Positions 45,794-56,979 of a stretch of 64,000 bases of DNA are shown one piece after another. The notes under the pieces were generated by a model, which saw nothing but the letters and a program-made list of their open reading frames with translations, searched no databases and was not told where the DNA came from. Numbering within the stretch: the first letter of the stretch is position 1; every line of letters begins with the position of its first letter. This DNA comes from Vitrella brassicaformis (lineage: Eukaryota; Sar; Vitrellaceae). The translations under genes and the position numbers were made by a program. The stretch lies in assembly GCA_001179505.1 (NCBI GenBank), contig CDMY01000635.1:2263-66262 (forward strand). The letters are read 5' to 3'.

Positions 45794-47157
45794 TCCGGGA
45801 GGCCCTGAACAAGCTCGGTGAGCAGACACACACACAATGAATGGACGACTCAGCGAGAGTATCCACGTGCTTCGTCTGGCCGTGTGTGCGCCCCAGAGTT
45901 CTTTTGGCCGCGATGCGAGAAGCGCCGGACCTTTTATTGCTTCCGTCAGCTCTCGAAAGAGATGGATCGGAAGAAAGGCAGCCTGCCCAAAAGGTCGGCC
46001 ATCTTCGACAGCCATGGAGAGTTCCGCCGATCTGTCCGCCGTGTCAATGTGTTGATGACCGACCAGAGCCTGCCTCAACCGCTGGTCAACGTCCTTTTCG
46101 ACCGGTTTGCCCACCCGAGGCACAACAAGGTCACCAAGAAGAGCATGAAGCGAGCACTGAAGCGCCTGCATCCTGAAGGCCACAAGCGAAAAAAGAAAGT
46201 CAAGAACCTCACCTTTCCTGACTTCTCGCGGGAGATCATGAGAAGTGATCCGCTGGCTGTGGACGACCCGCCTGGCCTGTTTAGCAACTGGACACTTCTG
46301 CCGTGGCGAAGGAAGAGCGATGCTTTGGTGGATGCACCACCGTATTCCGTGCCTCAGGCGGTGAGGGTGCCGGGGTGTCGAGCACTGAGGCGACTGCCCA
46401 CAAAGGTCGTCATGCTTGACGTGGACGGTGAGCGGAGAGCACCAACAGGTGCGTGCAATCGCGTTGTCCGTTTGTTGTCAGGTGTGCTGCATCCTCTGAT
46501 TGGTCAGCCGAGGTTTCAGGAGGGCAATATGAGGGAGCTGGGCAGGATTGTCAACGAGACAGGGGCCCGGATTGTGCTGTCAAGCACCTGGCGGCTGCTA
46601 CCAAGGACGACAAGAACGTATGAGCAGACAGAAAAGAGCCGGTCATCTGTCATTGCATCCATAGCCTACATCAACCTGTCTTTTGTCTGCAGTGTGAATC
46701 GGAAGCTGGAGGATGCGGGATTAGCGCCCATTGTGGGCAAGACACCTTGCCGACTCGATTTCTGGCAGAGGCACGCCCGGAGTCCACACAGATATGCCAT
46801 TCCCATACATAGGCGTGTGTGGCCTCCGTTTTTCCTTCCAGGCACAAGGAGATCGTCGATTGGTTGAGGGAAAACCCATACGTGCAGCGTTGGGTAGCTC
46901 TAGATGACCATGCGCTAAGTCTGCCTTCAACACACTTCATCCAGTGAGAGCAACAAACGGTACCCACACTGTGCGTCTTGCCATTTGTGTTGCGTTGGAT
47001 CAGAACGAACGGCATGGTCGGCCTGACATCCAGGGAGGCGGACCGTGCGATCTCGCTTCTGAACGGCTGGACAAGACCGGTGCCGCCGCCAGAGATCTTT
47101 GCGCACATAGGGTTGCGTCAGAGGGTCTCTGGGCTGCTGCCTAAACCTTTTCGATGA
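45413..47157 (+). CDS. HAD-superfamily protein with signal peptide or membrane anchor
   Basis: The ATG gives MTLLVVICICLLFLSLIDSR, a hydrophobic signal sequence or N-terminal anchor. A non-catalytic region of about 250 residues follows (FREALNKLEFFWPRCEKRR; NVLFDRFAHPRHNKVTKKSM), basic and probably helical. The C-terminal domain is HAD-like: KVVMLDVDGVLHPLIG carries the nucleophile and acid Asp of DxDG. It continues with ARIVLSSTWRLL, LEDAGLAPIVGKTPCR, EIVDWLRENPYVQRWVALDD and MVGLTSREADRAISLLNGW. This order matches the small HAD domain first named from Swiss Army Knife RNA-repair proteins, here unfused to ligase or kinase domains. About seven exons. It ends GLLPKPFR and stop. The secreted or membrane topology of a HAD domain is inferred from the N-terminus only. 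Confidence 0.75.
45763..45789. repeat. GT microsatellite in HAD gene intron
   Basis: Perfect GT tract just upstream of an AG splice acceptor. Confidence 0.85.
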
Positions 47158-47453
47158 CCTGTCGACGCGTGTCTGTGTGTGTGTGTGGATGGACTCATAA
47201 CGCTCATGCCTTCATCTGTAACATTTATGTCTTCAGCCAGCCATCCATCACACACAGGGTATGAGCTGAGCAACCTGGCCGGCCCCCCTTCTCAATCCGG
47301 GAAACGGTACGCAAGTAGGAGAAGTACGCGAGTAGGAATGTCAAACAGGACAGGAGCTAGGAAAGCACGTTGTGTCTGTGCCTGCCCTCTTGTCTGTCAG
47401 CTGATTGCTTTTTTTTGCCTTTGCTTCCCATCGACTTCACTTCCGCCGCCGTC

Positions 47454-47853
47454 ATGCCTTCCTTCGTGCCCGTTGAGCAGGCGGCCTTCGAGGTCGGCCA
47501 GCGGATGCAGAACGACCACCAGCTGGTTCAGGAGGCAGAGGAGGCCTTCCGCACCGTCTGCGAGCAGGATGCTGAGATCCAGCTGGCCGCGAGAGATGCG
47601 GAGAGGGTCCAGCTGCAGAAGCGCAGAGAGGCGATCCAGCTATTTGGCTCGGGGGAGCGTCAGGACCTGCCGACCTGGTCGGCTGGACGTGCTTGAACTA
47701 CAAGGTGCGCAAGCACGACGGCTTCGCGCGCTTGCTCAAGGTCAAGGACAGCCGCCTGAAGGGATTCGTCAACGCCACCGATTCAAGAAGGCCTCGCGGG
47801 AGAAGCGCTACGACAAGTGCGTGGATCTCCTTTTGCCCGACTACATGTACTGA
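47454..47853 (+). pseudogene. intronless ORF with two apparent -1 frameshifts
   Basis: Unrecognised. ATG at 47454 opens MPSFVPVEQAAFEVGQRMQN with a charged helical run ending near QKRREAIQLFGSGERQ. That frame stops at 47696. Protein-like sequence continues in the next frame (CLNYKVRKHDGFARLLKVKD) and then again in the third frame (FKKASREKRYDKCVDLLLPD), ending DYMY and stop at about 47853. Both steps are -1 shifts and neither has splice-like borders. It lacks introns, unlike nearly everything around it. It could be a decayed retrocopy, a decayed mobile-element or viral gene, or an intact gene with two base-call errors. Product unknown. Confidence 0.45.
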
Positions 47854-48194
47854 TGTACACGATGCTTGTACTTCCTTGAAGTGCTCTCATGCCTGATGTT
47901 GCATGGAAGGGATATGGCAATGCGGGCAATTCGTTATCTCAATCTCTCGATCCCTTTGTTTGTGGTTGGGCGCCCAGAGTTTTTGCTAGAACATGGGACG
48001 GTCAGCCAGATCTGTGCTCGTGGGACTTCGTCAATCAGTTCAATCCTCTTGGGGACGCTTCCACGGCAGAATGTCATCTGTACACCGACGGCTATACATC
48101 ACACACCGGGCCACGGGCGACGCATGTTTTCGTAAACTCCGTCGGCTGGCTGGGGGCGTCCGGCGTCTCGGGGCAGCGAAATTCTCTGTCACAC
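47854..48194. other. intergenic, no gene seen
   Basis: An open frame from 47889 runs through this stretch into the next gene. Its protein has no recognisable features before the ATG at 48195, so it is treated as upstream sequence. Confidence 0.4.
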
Positions 48195-51100
48195 ATGGAA
48201 ACGTCACCAAATCACCTCGACGTCGAACTATCAGACGTCCGCTACACCCCCGACAAGGTAGAGGAGGAGGACTGGTGTCCCGCCACCTTTCTCCCATGTG
48301 TTTTTTCTTCAGCTCCTCTTGCTGCTCGACGGAGTGGTCGTGGCCCGACTCAAGCAGCGGTTCTTCAACCAGCCAGACAGGGACGCAGATGGCCGGCGCG
48401 CCGTTCGTGACCAGGTTCTCTCAAGAGCACGGCAAAAGCGGAAAAGAAGACGCGACACCGCCCTGAAGGATGGCAAGGTCGCCGCCCTCCGGGATGATGA
48501 AGGTACTATAGGATGACTCAAAAGAGCTCTGTACTGAAGTGTTGTTTGCTCATTACACTCAGGGTTGACGCTGATGGAGTTCCTTTCCACGCTGCTTGAG
48601 GAGCTTCCCGCCCCGCCACATGAGGAGCTGGAGCTCTGCGAGGGGCTCTGTGGTGGGAGCTCTTGCCTGCATCACTGATGAAAAATGTCATATTTGGAGT
48701 GACTCCTGGTCTCCTTCTTTTGCTCATGAACAGAGCTCTTCACAGAAACTGATGAGAACCAGGATCACCGACTGCAGTGGTAGACAGGCAGTGTCACTGG
48801 ATGACCTCTGCTCCATCGACTGAATGACCTGTGCTTTACAATCTGTTGCAGGCAAAAGTTCACTAACCTCCTCGCCCAGTCGCCTCCCAAGACACACGGC
48901 CTGTACCACATCGAAGAGAGGACCACACCTGTCCAGCCCACGTCCGCGGCTGCCCCTCCTGCCACTGATGACAAAGGGGCCTCCCCTCCGCCACAGCGTG
49001 CAGATTTGCTCCATCAGCCGTGTCAGCGCTACAAGTGGAGCAAATGTGTCGACAGCTCTCTTCATGGCGGGGAGGAAGGAGGCGTGGAGAAGGCGCGATG
49101 GCTCAGTGGCGTCGGCTGCATTGGCGTGTGTGAAACAGGACTTAGTGCGCTGAAGATCTATTCACCACAGCTCAAGCTTGTGCGGGAGCTCAAGCTGCCA
49201 GGCACCGGTCAGACAAAAACGCAGAGAGCTGTGTTGCTTGTGTCACCGCCCGGCACAGGCAACTCAGTCCAAGTGTGTCACTGCAGGGTGGTGCCTCGGA
49301 TGTGCATGCAGTCGCTACACGCCCGGCAGCACCATGGCAGACGAGATGCCTCTGGTCGGCGCCGCAGCCGTCGCCCCGTCCCCCCCTCCCTCCATCGAGA
49401 CGCGCAGCTCCCCCACCTGCAAACCGCCTCGTGGCACGTTGGTCTTCTGGGACCCTCTTGCAACGTATAAAGTGTCGCTGGCAGTGCCGTGTCCGGTGGT
49501 GCAGACGGACATCTGGTGGGTGGGGCTGGGCGGGGGACGAGGCAGGTGGATAACGGCGGGCGTCGACAATCGCCTGAGATTGTGGGACATGAACCCTAGG
49601 TTTTCAGCCGCCATGTCTCAGCAGACGGGGCACTTGGCTCTCAGAATGGGGCACTCAGACCGTGTCACTGGACTTGTGGAGCTCTCCAACCGTCAGCAGG
49701 TGGTCACTTCAGCGTTGGATGCGCAGGTGATCTTCTGGGACGCCAACTCGATGCAAATCAGCAACAGGTACGTCAACAGAAGAACGCTGGCCAGTCTCTT
49801 CAAGGGGACTTGTCGTCTGCTGGCCCCCAGGATCAGAACTGGCCGCGTGGGCATTCACTCAATTGACCACATCGACTGCTATGGATTGCTCGTCACGGCT
49901 GGCTTCGAACCAAGTGCGTCTCTCTGGGATCCTCGGACACACTTATACAAACCACTCGTAGGCAGACATGGTGCCTCGGCCATGTGCACTTATTCGCAGC
50001 CTACACCCACCCTGTGCTTGTTTGTGTCGGCTGTGGTAGGCAGGTGGGCCGTCTTGGCGGCCATGGTGCGCCTCTCCGCTGCTGTGCTGCGGTGCCCAAC
50101 ACAGCGACAGCTGTCACCTGTGACCAAGCAGACGTCATCAAGCTCTGGGACGTCAGAAAACGCGAGGCAAGTAGACTCTTATGCGCCTGTGAATGAGCGT
50201 GAATGGTTGTGTTTTCTTCTTCCCTCTATGGATTTGCAGTGCTACCAGATCATCAGCCCGGTCCATGCGGCTGCGTATTCAGTCGCAGACCGTCACATCC
50301 GCGGCATCCACACCCTCATCTGCCTCTCACCCCCGCCCACGCTCACAATCAACGCTGACGGCGAGATAGCGCCAGCAGTGTCACGGGACAAGACTGTGCC
50401 TGCGGCTGCTACTGGCGAGGAAGACGATGAGGCAGACGATGACAAAAGCGACCATGAAGGCGACGTTGACATCCACCGGGAGATATTTCAAGACAACGAA
50501 GACGAGACCATCAAGCTGCCAAGTGGCCCAGCTCAGGTCCTGACGGCTGGTCGGCGTCTCGGCTTGCTGAGCCACGCCATCCGCGAAAAGAGCACCCGAG
50601 AGATTGAGGTCGACCAGCCGCTGTCAATACTCATTAATTACATGACTGCGAAGTTGTGGGTGCTGAAGAGAAAGAGCATCGCCATCTTCAGTCTTGACGA
50701 CGGAGAGGAGAAGCGGCAGCTGTATCCACTGGGTGACGCTGACGAGACGGGCGACAAGGAGCTGACCTGCTGCTCTCTCGATGGGTGCTGGCAGCGCTTC
50801 ATCGTTGGCGACGATCGAGGAGGGATCTCGATGCACTTCTGCGGATCAGGTGAAGAACTAAGTTGGTCATCCGACTGACTCACCTGCACGTGTCTCGCCA
50901 TGTTTGTCATGTCATGCAGGCGAGAGGATCGTCTCCTTGAGGGGCCACGAGGGCTGCGTCGTGGCCGTGATATTCTGCGTCAAGCAGAAGCTCGTTCTGT
51001 CCGCTGCCCTCGATGGGATGGTGAGGATATTCTCGGACAAATGGAGGGACAGAAAGGTGCCGCTGGAGAAGATCCTCCCCATAGCCTGTGGAGACATGAG

Positions 51101-54100
51101 CCTGGTCCTCTCTTCGTCATTTGACGTGGCATTCGCCCCCGACGACTCGAACGAGCTCAGTGTCTGGGACATAGCGCATCCATACGAGCGGACATCGGTC
51201 CAGGTCGGTCAATTGAATGGGCTTGTGCACACAAAGTCTGATATTCTTCTGCCCCCCTGCCACACACAGGCTCCCCCGCTGACGAGCTACTACTTGGAGG
51301 AGGACCCGACGGCAGAGCCTGAGGAAGAGGACGACAGATTGGAGGGGAACGTATCGACTGCCTGCAGTCTGGAGCCCCTCGACGTCTTGGCAACCACCAG
51401 CCACTCTGGACAGGTGGTTTTGTGGAGCCTCAAGGAGGCAAAGGCACCATCTCGGCTGCCGAAACTCACACCAGTCATCGCGTGAGACAGACGGTGGCGG
51501 AACGCACCCGTGGCTCAGGTCGTTTTGTATTTGCGTCCTTCTTGCTGGTCAGTCTTCAGATCATTGATGAGGCTCGCGCTGCTGACGTCTTCAGTCCGAC
51601 TGTCGTGAAGCACACGATTGAGACTCCCCCTCCCCCAGGCGGCACCCAAAGGCCCAGGCCCAGGTCCCTCAGCCCTCTGATGGAAAAGTGTGAGGCGTTG
51701 CTGCCCTCGGAATGGTTCAGGGAAGACACGGCCGACACGGACCCACCCATCAGGCAGAGATTGGAAGAGGGAAAGAGCCTCACTGAGAAGACTCATGAGC
51801 AGCGATTTCAGCGATTGAAGGCCCTGCTGGACACCCAGCTTTCCGTGTCGCAGCACGAGATGGCCATGAAGGCCCGTGCGACAAGAAAGGCGGCGGGATT
51901 GGCTTGGTCGGGGTCGGCCTCGCCCCTGTCGTCGGCAGATGGCGCCAAGGCACATGAATCGGCCGGTGTGAGAGACACACACACAGCCCAGTCAGCGCAG
52001 AAAAGGCCCCTGACCACGGCGCAGTCGACTCGGTTCTTTTCTGAGGCTGGAGAGTCGACTGTTCCGGAGGACTCTCCCCCCGCCTCGACAACCTCGACGA
52101 CGACTGTCCCCCTGAAGCTGCCCGGGCGGGCCTCCCGCCTTTCCGTTACTGGGAGGAAGAGTAAAGGACGGACACAGTCCATCATCGTCGGTGGGTGGCT
52201 GGCAGTGAGGACCCTAAAGCCACAACGAGCGAAGCATATGTCTGTTCGATGGTTTGTGAACTGCAGATGTGGCAGAGAAGGTCTTGGTGATAATTGGTGA
52301 CGCTGAGGGTAAGAAAGGGATCAATCCCCTCGTCGCAAGCTTGGATGGATTTGTGTGTGTGGTGCATGCCAACAGGTTTCATCCGTGTGGTCAATGTGGC
52401 GCAGTGGCTTCAGTCATTCGGCCTTTCCCCCTCTCGCCGCACGAGGCCCCAGTACCCGCTGTCTTTCGCTAAAACCCCGGCTGAGGCTGCGGGGGGCAAC
52501 AATCGAGAGGGCCATCACCCCCCACAAAGACCAGCCATGAAGCCAGCACTCACCCGGCGTCAGTCGTCAGGACTGTCAGGGGACTTCGGACTTTCAGGCG
52601 CCAGGCGCCGGTCGTCGCGGAAGCGAACACTTACGTTTGCGTGGGACAAGATGACGGAGACGACGGCGACAGTCACGGCTTTACCATCGCACAAATGGCA
52701 TGCGCACACGGAGAGGGTCAGCGGGATCGAGGTGCTCATGGGCCGCAAGTACGGCGGGGGAGAGGGACTGGTTACGAGCTCTCTGGACTTCCATGTGAAG
52801 ATATGGAGTATCAGTGGACAGCTGCTGGGCACCATCGACACGAGACTGTCAACCAACCCCACAAAGTGGACGCTAAATGAACACTTGGCCTTCCGTCGGC
52901 CGGCAGCGTTCAGATACCAAGCCAACCGTGCTCTCCAGACCATCTATGGTGGGCCTGACAAGTGGCAAGACAGACTCGACGTAGGTCAACCTATGACGAA
53001 GAAAGTAGAGGACGTATGATCTACTCTACTCTTTCTTCAGGGCCACTACCGGCACCGGATCACCGAGGCTGAGCGAGCATTGCGGGAGAGGGAGAGACTC
53101 GAGGCGGACATCAAATACACCTTTGAGGCCCCAAGTGACCAAGCCGCTCAGAAGCGCAAAGGTTCTCATCCCCTGCCTGTGGAGTCTTCGTCGCAGCCTC
53201 CACATCTGATGTCTGTGTCTCACTCCGAACCTGCAGGCACGCCTGAGAGGAGGATCATAGAGTGGGTGCTGCCCGGCCCGTCATCCTCTCCCCCCTCCCC
53301 TCGCCCTTCTCCCGCCACCGAATCAAGCCATGTCATCACGGGGGATGAGGCGCCGATTCTACACAAGGCCAGTCCGCAGTTTGCCCACCGCTCATCCGCT
53401 GTCCTGCAGCTCGACCAGAAGCTGCAGCGGGTGACTGACACCTTTCCACAGAAGCGGAGAGTCCTGATGGAAGCGGGCACGGGACCCCAAGGCCTCAAAG
53501 ACATGTATGTATGGGGACGAAAGAACGCCGAGGAAACGCATCGCATCGCATCGTCTGTGTACGGCGTTTGGTTGTCAGGATGAGTTTGACGTCTTCGCTG
53601 ACTGGTGGTGGTGGTGGTGCATCGCCGGTACATACGATGGCTGACGTCGCTCGCTTCGCCACCACACTCAAGCCGGCGGTGCAACAACAACAGAACCTTA
53701 CCGCGTCCCTCCGGTCGGCAGGCGGTGTGGCCAACCAGCGTCGCCAGTCCATTACCCGAGGGTCTGAGGGCTCTATGTTCTCGCGGGCGTCAAGTTTCGT
53801 CATGTCGCAAATTGCACAACCGGGTAGCGGGAGAGACGGGCCATGTCTTATGAGCGTGTGACTATGGTCATGCTCTCTTCGGCAGGTCTGTCTTCATTGT
53901 CGACCCGGCTGCCGTCTCGTGCGCTCCAGTCGCAGCAGGGCCACACCACCAGTATGCAGCAGATACCTATCCAAGAGATGAGGGTGAAGCCAAAGCAGCA
54001 GGAGGACCAGGCATCCGTGGCACAAGACAGCGCTGCCCTCGGCGCCTCCTCCTCTGTGCCCGCTCTTCACTCGGAGCAGCGGCGGCCCGCGTGGGATAAA

Positions 54101-54289
54101 AGGGACGCCATAGCGCCCTGGCGATCTGTCATCTGCCGGAAAGGCGAGACACGTCGTGTGATGCGCGCATCGGTGTGGAAGCAGATGGACGAGTACCCCA
54201 TACCCTTGACGGACTATGACAGGCGACCCCCTCCGTCCAGCCGCAGACGGGGGCGGGGTGTAGGGGCTAAGGCAGGCAGGCTGACTTGA
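48195..54289 (+). CDS. EF-hand / multi-WD40 protein, WDR49/WDR64-like (B)
   Basis: Start ATG gives METSPNHLDVELSDVRYTPD. The N-terminal helices (LDGVVVARLKQRFFNQPDR; LTLMEFLSTLLEELPAPP) lead into an EF-hand loop, FTETDENQDHRLQW, then QKFTNLLAQSPPKTHGLY. WD40 repeats follow, with motifs such as GVDNRLRLWDMN, MGHSDRVTGLVELSN, SALDAQVIFWDAN, FEPSASLWDPRTHL, VIKLWDVRKRE, DDRGGISMHFCGSG, RGHEGCVVAVIFCVK and HSGQVVLWSLKEAK. After a charged, disordered region, another blade reads HAHTERVSGIEVLMGRKYG and LDFHVKIWSISGQ. The C-terminal third is Ser/Pro/Arg-rich with short helices and ends GRGVGAKAGRLT. The N-terminal design parallels protein A at 23200-29162, so the two are probably distant paralogues. 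About 14 exons. A flagellar role is plausible but inferred. Confidence 0.75.
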
Positions 54290-54694
54290 CGTATGTGTGC
54301 AAGAGAGAGGATTTTGGCGATTTGTGAGAGAGAGACGTGCTGGTTTTGCCCTTGTGTGATCTGTGGGATTTGCGTGAGTCTTGTGAGTAGCCAAGGGTGT
54401 GTGGATCTTCGATGGACTGTCACAAGGGCGGCAGCCTAGCCCTTGTTGAGCGAGACATAGTCAGTTGACTCATCCACTGATGCATTCCATTCACGCGTTG
54501 TCTACCGCCGCAAGCACATACAAGGTCCCCTCCTTCTACCTCGCACCACATATACCATTGGCCGGCACCTTGCGCACGTCTGGCTGTGCTATGCTACACA
54601 CATGCAATGACTGACTGACGCACCCAACCACCGTCAGCGCCGCACAATCGACTCACACAAGCTATCTGCAGACAGCCATCCCCGGCCCACCCCC
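54290..54694. other. convergent intergenic region, no gene
   Basis: Tail-to-tail spacer with no supported coding frame. Confidence 0.5.
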
Positions 54695-56788
54695 TCACTG
54701 GCCCCCCGCCCCGGCCTCGTCTGAGTCACGCTGATCTGCGTGCTCCTCACTCGCTGCCGCTCTGCCGCCCTCGCCACCCTCCTCATTGCTGTCATCGTCG
54801 TGCACCGAGAAGTCGATGCCGCTGCACATTGCCAACCAACGACATCCACAGCAATTAATCGAGTTAACCGGTTGACGGGCGCCCATCCCTTCCCATGGAT
54901 TTGTCCTGGTGAATGCATGTTCTTTACTCACCTGGCGGCGCCGCCGACGAGCAGGAGTGCCAGGTCGGTGATGTCCTGGTCACACTTGGCCTTTCTTGCC
55001 TTGCGCTGCAGCCATTTGAGGAAGTCGAGCTGGTCCTGCCAGAGGTCCTTCATCTTGGGCCGCAGCTGGCGGAACACGTCCATGGCCACCTCCAGGTTGA
55101 ACCGGTCGGGGTGCGACCCCCACGTCGCATCGAAGTCAGCCGTCATCGTCTGGAAAAACTGGTGGACACACAAAATACCATACCACATCACACACGTGTG
55201 GTCATTCCTCTCTCTGTCTCTCTCCACTGGCTGGCTGTGTGTGTACCTGGAAGACCTTCCGTGGCCCCCACTGTTTGCGGTCTTTGGCAAAGGGTCTGTG
55301 GTACTTGAGGAGGATCCTGAACCGGCTGTTGACGCGGAACGACGTGCGAAAAACCTGTGGGATGGTGGACGGCAACACACACACAGCCGGTGTTTTTACT
55401 TTGATGTGCCTGTCCTGTCTGCGGAAGGAAGACCTGGAAGTCCTCGAAGAGGGGCAGGAAGAGGCTGAGCATCAGGAGGTCCTGGTACCGCAGCGTCATG
55501 ACCAGCAGCATGTGGCCGCCCTCGCGCAGGAATGTCAGGGCCAGCCGGTAGACGTTGCGCGTCAGCCGCATGCGGTAGTTTCGCTGCTGGTCGTCCTCCT
55601 TGGTGACGACGTCCTGCTGCCCGCGGTGGATGATGGCGCCGTGGTGCACTACATCGAAGAGGGGCACGTCCCCGCCCCTGCCGTGGTGGTGCCGCCCGCC
55701 GCCCGCCCGGTGCTCCTCGAGTGAGCGCTGGATGACGGGCTTGAGTCGCTCGAAGGCGTCCTCGGTGCTGAGGTCGTCCCAGAGGAGGTTGATGGACTGC
55801 TTGTTGCGGTAGACCATCTGCATCCCGTGCATGTGCGGCGGCAGCGTGATGCCCGTCACCTTGGCACGGCAGTCCTCACACCAGAACTTCACCGCACCGC
55901 CTGGCGCAGCACCGAACTCGAGGACACACGCGTTGCGGGGCAGCTCGCGCGTCTCCTTGGGCTCGTAGAAGGCCAAGTTGGGCATGCCCACGCGATACGA
56001 ATCGTAGTATGACGCCTGCAGACACGACACGCACACAAGACACGCAGCCGACAAGTGATGTGTCTGCACATGATCTGTGTGTGTGAGTTGGCTGAGGACG
56101 CACCACATGGTCGAAGTGGCCGGTCGCCCCGCGCCCCCTGATGTCCCGGTTGCTGAAGATCTGCTTGCGGCGGTCCCACACGGCGCCGAACTGCTCGTCC
56201 TGCCACCCCTGGTCACGAACCTGCGTCAGCTCGGCATACAACCTGATAAATGGGGAAGGGGAATGTATGGCACACAGACAGGATCAGGTCTACAGACTCA
56301 CACCATACCATGGATGTTGTGTGTCATCTATCTCATCATTCACTTACGAATCCTCCTCACACATCCATGCGGACAATATCTCGTTCTCAGCCTCGCTGCA
56401 GACAGACGACAGACACGACAAGCAGCCGCACACAATACAACACATCACATCAGCCCGTTGCGGGTGGTGCGGTGCACTGATGAATGTGATTGCACCCTTT
56501 CTCGCTTGTCTCGAACTTTTGGAACTCATCGGTCTCTGCGTGGTGGGGGTGCTGCCCGTTGGCCTGGTGCGATGGGGAATCGGCCGACCCATCCTGCGAA
56601 TGAGTCGCATCCTCCTGATGCGGGATATCCGCTGGCTCTTCTGCCGTCGCCATTGGTCTACGGATGCCTTGTCCTGCCCCTGCCCCTGCCCCTTTCCTTT
56701 CGTCTCCTGCTTTCTTGCGAGCTGTTGTGCTCCTGTCGATCTCGCAACAGATCTGATCCCTCCCCGCAACAGAGGCAGCTACGGGCAT
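54695..56788 (-). CDS. FtsJ/RrmJ-type SAM-dependent RNA methyltransferase-like protein
   Basis: Rossmann methyltransferase. The ATG at 56788 gives MPVAASVAGRDQIC, and the one at 56653 (MATAEEPADIPHQE) is the alternative. After a polar leader come ELTQVRDQGWQDEQFGAVWD and RGRGATGHFDHV. SAM motif I follows as ACVLEFGAAPGGAVKFW, matching the GAAPGG loop of FtsJ enzymes, then KVTGITLPPHMHGMQMV. A motif-IV-like Asp lies in PLFDVVHHGAII, and LALTFLREGGHMLLVMTLRY resembles the following strand with GG. FEDFQVFLPQ, SFRVNSRFRILLKYHRPF and a helical tail (DFLKWLQRKARKAKCDQDIT) complete it, ending in an acidic segment. The catalytic K-D-K-E set cannot be assigned confidently. Substrate (rRNA, tRNA or mRNA cap) is unknown. 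About seven exons. Confidence 0.7.
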
Positions 56789-56979
56789 CTTTGAGCACTG
56801 GCCTTCATCCTTTCAGCACGAGGGACTCGCCGCACCGGTGCACCCAGTTTGGCCGCCTGCCGAGCGGCTTGACGGCATCTGATTCATTCATCGTGCCACC
56901 TGTCGTCCCTCACTCACTTCCCTCTGACCCTGTTGGTTGTATCGCCTCGCATCGCCTCCATTGATGCCTGCGATATATC
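56789..56979. promoter_or_regulatory. divergent promoter, FtsJ-like / small unknown protein
   Basis: A 191-bp spacer between outward-facing ATGs. Confidence 0.5.

Noticed and set aside
47889-48194. N-terminal extension of WD40 protein B upstream of 48195
   Set aside because: The frame is open, but the sequence has no protein-like periodicity and contains stretches better read as untranslated; the ATG at 48195 suffices.
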